From contig NZDC01000012.1 in the NCBI GenBank assembly GCA_002689985.1, positions 1 to 17,146 of the forward strand: DNA of 17,146 bases, read 5' to 3'. Below are positions 12,898 through 17,146 of this stretch, one piece after another; the stretch's first letter is position 1, and each line of letters opens with the position of its first letter. This DNA comes from Candidatus Pacearchaeota archaeon. GTDB lineage: Archaea > Nanobdellota > Nanobdellia > Pacearchaeales > GW2011-AR1. The translations under genes were made by a program, and so were the position numbers. Below the pieces are notes generated by a model, which did not search any database, had not been told where the DNA came from, and worked only from the letters and a program-made list of their open reading frames with translations.

Positions 12898-15551
12898 TAA
12901 ATTCCAGGTCTTCCTGGTTTAACTTTTTTGGATTTATTCTGGGGATCATATTTATTTTTATCATTGACAGCATATATTTCAATATTAAGATTTGTCTTTC
13001 TTTTAATCAAATCTATATTTTCAACATATATTTTCTTTTCATTAGGTAAAATATAAACAATTGCTTTTTTAATTTCTTTTTCATTAATAAGTTTAACAAC
13101 ATGATTAATATCTTCAGAAATTTTCTCTATTAACTCGTCTTGTCTTTCTAAATCCTCATTAATTTTATTCTTATCATATTTTGGCCATCCTTCTAAACTA
13201 ATAAACTCTTTCTTCCCTATTTTTTTCCACATCTCTTCACAAATATGGGGGCAAAATGGAGAAAGCATAATTAAATAAGATTTAATAGCCTGTTCAAAGA
13301 TACTTTTATTTGGATTATTCTCTGTTTTAGATAAATAACGTTTAATCAAATTACCAAAATCAAAAAATATTTTTTGGATTGCAGATCTAAATAAAGTTTC
13401 TTCCATAAAATTTGTTGCATCTAAAATAAGTTTATTCATAAAAGATTGCATCCATTTATCAACATTTTTTATATCGTTTCTTCCTTTCCCATAATTATCT
13501 AAAATAATTTTTCCCATATTTTCAAACTTACTCGACAGAGAATCTGCAAAATTAGAATCCCAATTAGGATCCTCTGATTTTTCTCCACCATTAAGAATTG
13601 TTAACCTAGAAACATCTGCTCCGAATTTTTTATACATTTCTCTAAGAGGTATTACATTTCCTAAACTCTTACTCATCTTTTGATTATCTACCTTAACCCA
13701 CCCATTAACTCCAATAGATTTAGGCCAATATTTTCTATGAAAAATAGCTACATGATTAAATAAAAAGAATGTTAAATGATTCTGAACTAAATCTTTTCCA
13801 GAATTTCTAAAATCAAGAGGATACCAATATTCAAATTCTTCTTTAAGTTTTTTCCATTCTTTTTTTCCTTTTCCCTTATTCAAAAGAATATAATCAAATA
13901 ATTCATCATTAACATCTTTTATTTTTAATTTTTTAATTAGATGTGCAAAAGTATAGTAAGCCATATAGATAGTTGAATCAGAAAGTGATTCTATAACCCA
14001 TTTTTCATCAAAAGGAAGTTTTGTTCCAAGCCCATACTCACGCGTGCATGCCCAATCATTAAGCCAATCAATAACATACTCAAATTGTTCTCTAGTATTC
14101 TCTGGATATAATTTAGTCTCTTTTAAAACATTATGAACTTGCTTTTTCCATTTTTTATCCCCATATTTAATAAACCATTGATCACTAACAATTTTCACAA
14201 TACATTCTGTAAGACTTCTGCTTATAACTTTTCCAGTTAATTGGTAATAAACATCAATCCATCCTCTTTCTAATAAACTTTTTTTAATTAAATCTTTACC
14301 TTCAGAAACCTTTTTACCATAAAGATTTTTAGAAAAAAAATCTTTATATTTTTTATTAAAAGTGGCTGTATGAAAGCTTAATTTGTATAATTCTTTTTTT
14401 ATTTTTTCTAGTTTTGTCCTTTCACTTTGAGATTTTACATTATATTTTTTTAACATTACTTCAGCAGGAATACTACCATAACTAGGAGTATCTAAAACAG
14501 GAAGTGGTTTAATTCTCTTAATTTCTTCAACATTTAAATTATATTTTTTAATTGTAACCTTATCTTTTTGTAAATCCCATAATGCAATTAAATCATCCGC
14601 AGAATCAGAAGGGACAGAATGTACTAAACCCGTTCCAAATTTTGAATCTAAAAAAGTTGCAGGTAAAATTAATACTTTATGTCCATCTACTTCTTCTGTT
14701 TTCTTTCCTATTAAATCTGTTCCTTTTATTTTTCCAATTATTTTTAATTCCCTATCTTGTTCTTGTAATCTTTTAACAGCTTCTTCACCTAAAATCCATT
14801 TCTCATTGTTAATTTTAATTTCTAAATACTCTATATTAGGATTAACATATAGATTAGTAATTCCCAATATTGTATCTTGTCTTAGAGTTGCACTAATTAT
14901 AAATTTTCTATCTCCCAACTTATGTTTTACTAAAAGAAATTCCTGAGGAACTTCTCCTTCACCTTCAATTCTGTCATGATCCCCAACAGGCATATTTGTT
15001 TTAGTATCCCAAACAACAGGATGTTCTCCTTTCTCAATATATCCTTTTTCCTTTAATTTTCTAAACTGCCATTGAATAAATTTATCATAAGGAGTATTTA
15101 ATAAAGTTGTAATAAAATTTCTCCTCCAATCTACACCAATCCCCATAGACTTATAATCTTCTAACCAAATTTTTCCAAAAACATCAATCCAGTGTTTTGG
15201 TTCAGAAAATTTTTTTATTTCTTTATCTGAAAAACCTTCTTTTTTTAATAATTCAATCTGTTTTGGTTCGTTTTCCTTGACTCTTTGTGCAGCTGCAACA
15301 ATAGGGCTTCCAGTAGCATGCCACCCTTGAGGAAACAATACATTAAACCCTTTCAACCTTTTATATCTAGCAAATGCTTCAACCCTCATAATAGTATAAA
15401 AATGCCCTATATGGGGAGATAAATTAATGTAAGGATAGGGAAATGTAACAAAAAACTTTTTCTTTTTTTTATCTATTTCTGGCTCAAATACTTTCTTTTG
15501 TTCCCATTTCTTTTGCCATTTAGATTCTATTTTTTTAAAATTATAATCCAT
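12888..15551 (-). CDS. leuS: leucyl-tRNA synthetase, archaeal type
   Basis: 887 residues, class I synthetase that charges tRNA-Leu. The nucleotide-binding HIGH motif is HIGH at 47-50 (in YINLSPHIGHFYT) and KMSKS is at 625-629 (VDNQKMSKSLGN). The CP1 editing domain (about 150-430) has the threonine-rich TLRQDT (222-227, usually TFRPET) and GTGLVHSVPSDSADDL (306-321) with the conserved Asp of the hydrolytic site. The anticodon-binding helical domain follows (about 700-800), and the archaeal C-terminal extension ends in GRPGIYLE. Both the editing-domain position and the C-terminal extension fit archaeal/eukaryotic LeuRS. A TATA box (15572-15579) 20 nt upstream, within the end of the 99-aa gene, supports the start; co-transcription from that gene is also possible. 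Confidence 0.96.
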   Translation of the reverse strand: MDYNFKKIESKWQKKWEQKKVFEPEIDKKKKKFFVTFPYPYINLSPHIGHFYTIMRVEAFARYKRLKGFNVLFPQGWHATGSPIVAAAQRVKENEPKQIELLKKEGFSDKEIKKFSEPKHWIDVFGKIWLEDYKSMGIGVDWRRNFITTLLNTPYDKFIQWQFRKLKEKGYIEKGEHPVVWDTKTNMPVGDHDRIEGEGEVPQEFLLVKHKLGDRKFIISATLRQDTILGITNLYVNPNIEYLEIKINNEKWILGEEAVKRLQEQDRELKIIGKIKGTDLIGKKTEEVDGHKVLILPATFLDSKFGTGLVHSVPSDSADDLIALWDLQKDKVTIKKYNLNVEEIKRIKPLPVLDTPSYGSIPAEVMLKKYNVKSQSERTKLEKIKKELYKLSFHTATFNKKYKDFFSKNLYGKKVSEGKDLIKKSLLERGWIDVYYQLTGKVISRSLTECIVKIVSDQWFIKYGDKKWKKQVHNVLKETKLYPENTREQFEYVIDWLNDWACTREYGLGTKLPFDEKWVIESLSDSTIYMAYYTFAHLIKKLKIKDVNDELFDYILLNKGKGKKEWKKLKEEFEYWYPLDFRNSGKDLVQNHLTFFLFNHVAIFHRKYWPKSIGVNGWVKVDNQKMSKSLGNVIPLREMYKKFGADVSRLTILNGGEKSEDPNWDSNFADSLSSKFENMGKIILDNYGKGRNDIKNVDKWMQSFMNKLILDATNFMEETLFRSAIQKIFFDFGNLIKRYLSKTENNPNKSIFEQAIKSYLIMLSPFCPHICEEMWKKIGKKEFISLEGWPKYDKNKINEDLERQDELIEKISEDINHVVKLINEKEIKKAIVYILPNEKKIYVENIDLIKRKTNLNIEIYAVNDKNKYDPQNKSKKVKPGRPGIYLE

Positions 15552-15565
15552 GTTTACAAATAGTT

Positions 15566-15865
15566 TTAGTTGTTTAAATTAGTTTTGTTAAGTACTTGTC
15601 TCAATAGTCCTTTTCGCTCTAAAGAAGAATTTTTCTGTAGCTCTTCATATTCTCTTAAATCTTTCTCGATTCCATCTTCTGGTAAAAGTTTTATCCCAGG
15701 AGTTCTATTAAGATTATGAAGTCCTCTAATACTATATCTTCTACCATAAGAATTCCATTCTCCTTGATCTAATTTTGATTGTTTAAGACATTCATAAGTT
15801 CTATTTTTTAGATCCATAGGGATCTCTGAATACTCTCTCCTTACTATCTTTATTTCTCTTATCAT
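15566..15865 (-). CDS. 99-aa charged protein, unknown
   Basis: A soluble, Arg/Lys/Glu-rich protein with no membrane segment or known motif. Notable points are a Tyr/Arg/Gly-rich centre (SYGRRYSIRGLHNLNRTPGIK, about 39-59) flanked by helices, a single Cys, and an acidic then basic C-terminal helix. No family is recognised. It ends 14 nt before LeuRS, and the LeuRS TATA box overlaps its 3' end, so the two may form an operon with an internal promoter. The upstream strand has TATA-like stretches at about 15899-15916 and the hairpin locus at 15927-16015, so its mRNA may carry a leader. Purine-rich GAGAGAAAAG directly before the ATG is only a weak SD. Confidence 0.6.
   Translation of the reverse strand: MIREIKIVRREYSEIPMDLKNRTYECLKQSKLDQGEWNSYGRRYSIRGLHNLNRTPGIKLLPEDGIEKDLREYEELQKNSSLERKGLLRQVLNKTNLNN
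15572..15579 (-). promoter_or_regulatory. TATA box of LeuRS
   Basis: ATTTAAAC on the minus strand, ending 20 nt before the ATG at 15551 and lying in the last codons of the upstream 99-aa gene. Confidence 0.45.
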
Positions 15866-15926
15866 CTTTTCTCTCTAAATTTATTTCATAGAGTTCTCTT
15901 AAAAATCAATTATAATAAAATCGCCT

Positions 15927-16015
15927 AAAAAAATAGATGAAATTTATAAAGGTAAGGCTAAAAGAACTCTCGCTACTAAAGCATTTTCTGTAACAGAATG
16001 TTTAGTAGTTTGCAT
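15927..16015 (-). ncRNA. candidate small structured RNA (or 23-codon leaderless ORF)
   Basis: The minus strand has an ATG at 16015 placed 21 nt after the TATA element at 16037-16046. The predicted transcript folds into a hairpin of 15 bp: 15973-15980/16001-16008, 15982-15985/15997-16000 and 15988-15990/15994-15996, with a 3-nt loop and bulges at 15981 and 15986-15987. A seven-T run (complement of 15927-15933) follows about 40 nt later and could terminate it. The ATG opens a 23-codon ORF (MQTTKHSVTENALVARVLLALPL). The region resembles the locus at 4421-4523 in sequence and layout. It could instead be the 5' leader of the 99-aa gene. Confidence 0.4.
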
Positions 16016-16036
16016 GATTTATTATAGAAAAGCATA

Positions 16037-16046
16037 TTTTTAAATA
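16037..16046. promoter_or_regulatory. bidirectional TATA element of EndA and the hairpin locus
   Basis: TTTTTAAATA is near-symmetrical around TTTAAA. It ends 21 nt before the EndA ATG (16068) on the plus strand and, read on the minus strand, 21 nt before the ATG at 16015. Confidence 0.45.
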
Positions 16047-16067
16047 TTACTTTTTATTAAATCTATT

Positions 16068-16586
16068 ATGGAAAAAATACAAGCACATATCATAGGGGAT
16101 ATTATCTCAAGCAATACATCTGAAGCTCATACACTCTACAAAAAAAGTTGTTTTGGTGAACCAATAAGAGAAAAGATTCAATATTCTCTTTCAGAAGCTT
16201 TATTTTTAGTAGAAAAAGGGAAAATGGAAATAATTTCAAAAAATAAGAAAATTCTATTAAAAGATCTATTAAAAAAATTCCAAAGAATTGATAAAAGAAT
16301 TCAAATAAAATATCCTGTGTTTAAAGATCTTAGAAATAAAGGATATATTATTAAAACAGCATTAAAATTCGGAGCAGATTTTAGAGTATATGATAAAGGT
16401 ACAAAACCTGGTAAAAAACATGCAAAATGGATTGTGTTTACTGACAATGAATCAAATAGGATTAGTTGGTCAGAATTTTCTTCTAAAAATAGAGTTGCTC
16501 ACTCTACTAGAAAAAGTTTATTACTTGCAATTGTTGATGAAGAAAATTCAATTAGTTATTATCAATGCATCTGGCTACGTCCATAA
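16068..16586 (+). CDS. endA: tRNA-splicing endonuclease (EndA)
   Basis: 172 residues, the size of the single-domain archaeal EndA that works as a homotetramer (or pairs with another subunit). It cuts introns from pre-tRNAs at bulge-helix-bulge sites. The N-terminal domain shows SLSEALFLVEKGK (40-52) and the link LRNKGYIIKTALKFGADFRVYDKG typical of the family (88-111). The catalytic triad is Tyr108 (RVYDKG), His118 (KKHAKWIV) and Lys149 (STRKSLLLAIVD), in the usual order. The end (YYQCIWLRP) matches the C-terminal beta strand used for dimer contact. A TATA box 21 nt upstream supports the start. The wHTH-like gene follows 38 nt downstream with its own TATA box. Confidence 0.95.
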   Translation: MEKIQAHIIGDIISSNTSEAHTLYKKSCFGEPIREKIQYSLSEALFLVEKGKMEIISKNKKILLKDLLKKFQRIDKRIQIKYPVFKDLRNKGYIIKTALKFGADFRVYDKGTKPGKKHAKWIVFTDNESNRISWSEFSSKNRVAHSTRKSLLLAIVDEENSISYYQCIWLRP

Positions 16587-16596
16587 ATCAAAAACC

Positions 16597-16603
16597 TTAT
16601 AAT
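16597..16603 (+). promoter_or_regulatory. TATA box of the 3'-partial wHTH-like gene
   Basis: TTATAAT ends 21 nt before the ATG at 16625, shortly after the EndA stop. Confidence 0.45.
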
Positions 16604-16624
16604 CTATGTACTTTTAATTTAATT

Positions 16625-17146
16625 ATGCCTATTCAAGATACTTCTAGTATGAAAGAAAGAATATTATCTAGTTTTAGAAAAAGAGGTCCAAGTTTACCAG
16701 TACATATTGCAGGAGATGTAGGATTAAGTATTCTTTTTACATCAGCATTTCTCTCAGAATTAGTTTCTGAAAAAACAATAAAAATAAGTAATATGAGAGT
16801 TGGAAGTTCACCGATATATTTTATTCCAGGACAAGAATTAATGCTTGAAAGATTCTCGCAGTATCTTAACAGTAAAGAAAAAGAAGCATTTCTTCTTTTA
16901 AAAGAAAAGAAAATCTTAAATGATAAACAACAAAACCCTCCAATTAGAGTAGCACTTAGATCAATTAAGGACTTTGCAATACCCTTTAGAAAAAATGAAG
17001 AGATCTTTTGGGGATATTTTTCATTAAAAGAATCAGAAGTTAAAGAAATATTAATGCAGAATATAGAAAAAAAGAAGATTCCTCCAACTAACTTACCAGA
17101 TAAAAAAACAGAAGAAAAAACTCCTAAATTAAAACCAAGAAAAAAA
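16625..17146 (+). CDS. wHTH-like DNA/RNA-binding protein, 3' end outside window
   Basis: The frame is open from ATG 16625 to the window end: 174 residues visible, no stop. Residues 10-60 have a winged-helix pattern (MKERILSSFRKRGPSLPVHI, 9-28, then a helix-turn-helix-like SILFTSAFLSELVSEKTIKI), followed by the GSSPIYFIPGQE wing-like segment (60-71). The middle (about 83-123) has KEKEAFLLLKEKKIL and a RVALRSIKDFAIPF stretch. The visible end turns Lys/Pro-rich (KKTEEKTPKLKPRKK), suggesting a flexible basic linker or tail. From memory this type of protein recurs in archaeal genomes, sometimes near EndA, without a known function. A TATA box at the right distance supports the start. Confidence is good for a real gene, modest for the DNA-binding role. 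Confidence 0.75.
   Translation, partial: MPIQDTSSMKERILSSFRKRGPSLPVHIAGDVGLSILFTSAFLSELVSEKTIKISNMRVGSSPIYFIPGQELMLERFSQYLNSKEKEAFLLLKEKKILNDKQQNPPIRVALRSIKDFAIPFRKNEEIFWGYFSLKESEVKEILMQNIEKKKIPPTNLPDKKTEEKTPKLKPRKK

Noticed and set aside
14582..14776. 64-codon plus-strand ORF inside LeuRS
   Set aside because: Fully antisense to the LeuRS editing domain, with no promoter or family motif.
16390..16602. 70-codon ORF overlapping EndA in another frame
   Set aside because: It covers the catalytic part of EndA in a shifted frame and has no upstream signal.
1..17146. Search for CRISPR arrays, transposases, integrases, tRNA and rRNA genes
   Set aside because: None was recognised by eye on either strand; a diverged or intron-bearing tRNA cannot be fully excluded without a covariance-model scan.

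Overview
The window is very AT-rich and looks like a small-genome archaeon, most likely of the DPANN group (Woesearchaeota/Pacearchaeota-like). The archaeal signs are an aIF5A-modifying deoxyhypusine synthase, a TFE-alpha transcription factor, an archaeal EndA tRNA-splicing endonuclease, archaeal-type LeuRS and ProRS, and TATA boxes that repeatedly lie about 20-22 nt upstream of start codons (leaderless-type promoters). No rRNA, tRNA, CRISPR array or transposon was seen. The lineage assignment is an inference from gene content and composition.

Layout. 1-2.7 kb (+): 3' part of an alpha/beta hydrolase, a 106-aa membrane protein, a two-repeat lycopene-cyclase-fold membrane protein and a membrane-anchored HtrA/trypsin-like protease. 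2.7-4.15 kb (+): prolyl-tRNA synthetase that has lost most of its zinc ligands. 4.15-4.56 kb: region between convergent genes with a 42-aa ORF and a structured small-transcript candidate. 4.56-7.33 kb (-): DHH phosphoesterase, a 144-aa two-TM protein with an unusual 5' region, a 47-aa ORF in the same frame upstream of it, and deoxyhypusine synthase, whose start I move 39 nt downstream. 7.45-8.0 kb: a 71-aa membrane protein (+) and a 43-aa hydrophobic protein (-) with a near-perfect Shine-Dalgarno. 8.0-10.0 kb (-): a compact TFE-rhomboid-SpoIIM cluster. 10.16-12.9 kb (+): a translationally coupled pair of Pro-rich/coiled-coil proteins, then a short AlaRS of bacterial (CPR-like) type. 12.9-15.9 kb (-): LeuRS and an upstream 99-aa protein. 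15.9-17.1 kb (+): a second structured small-transcript candidate, EndA, and a wHTH-like protein running off the window end.

The dominant theme is translation: three aminoacyl-tRNA synthetases, hypusine modification of the initiation/elongation factor, and tRNA intron removal. The second theme is membrane proteolysis and membrane biology (HtrA, rhomboid, SpoIIM, several tiny membrane proteins). The most interesting unexplained signals are two similar hairpin-forming loci (minus strand, about 4421-4523 and 15927-16015), each placed 21 nt after a TATA box. Next come the 47-aa/stop/144-aa arrangement with a possible 11-codon upstream ORF, and the probable inter-domain origin of the AlaRS.
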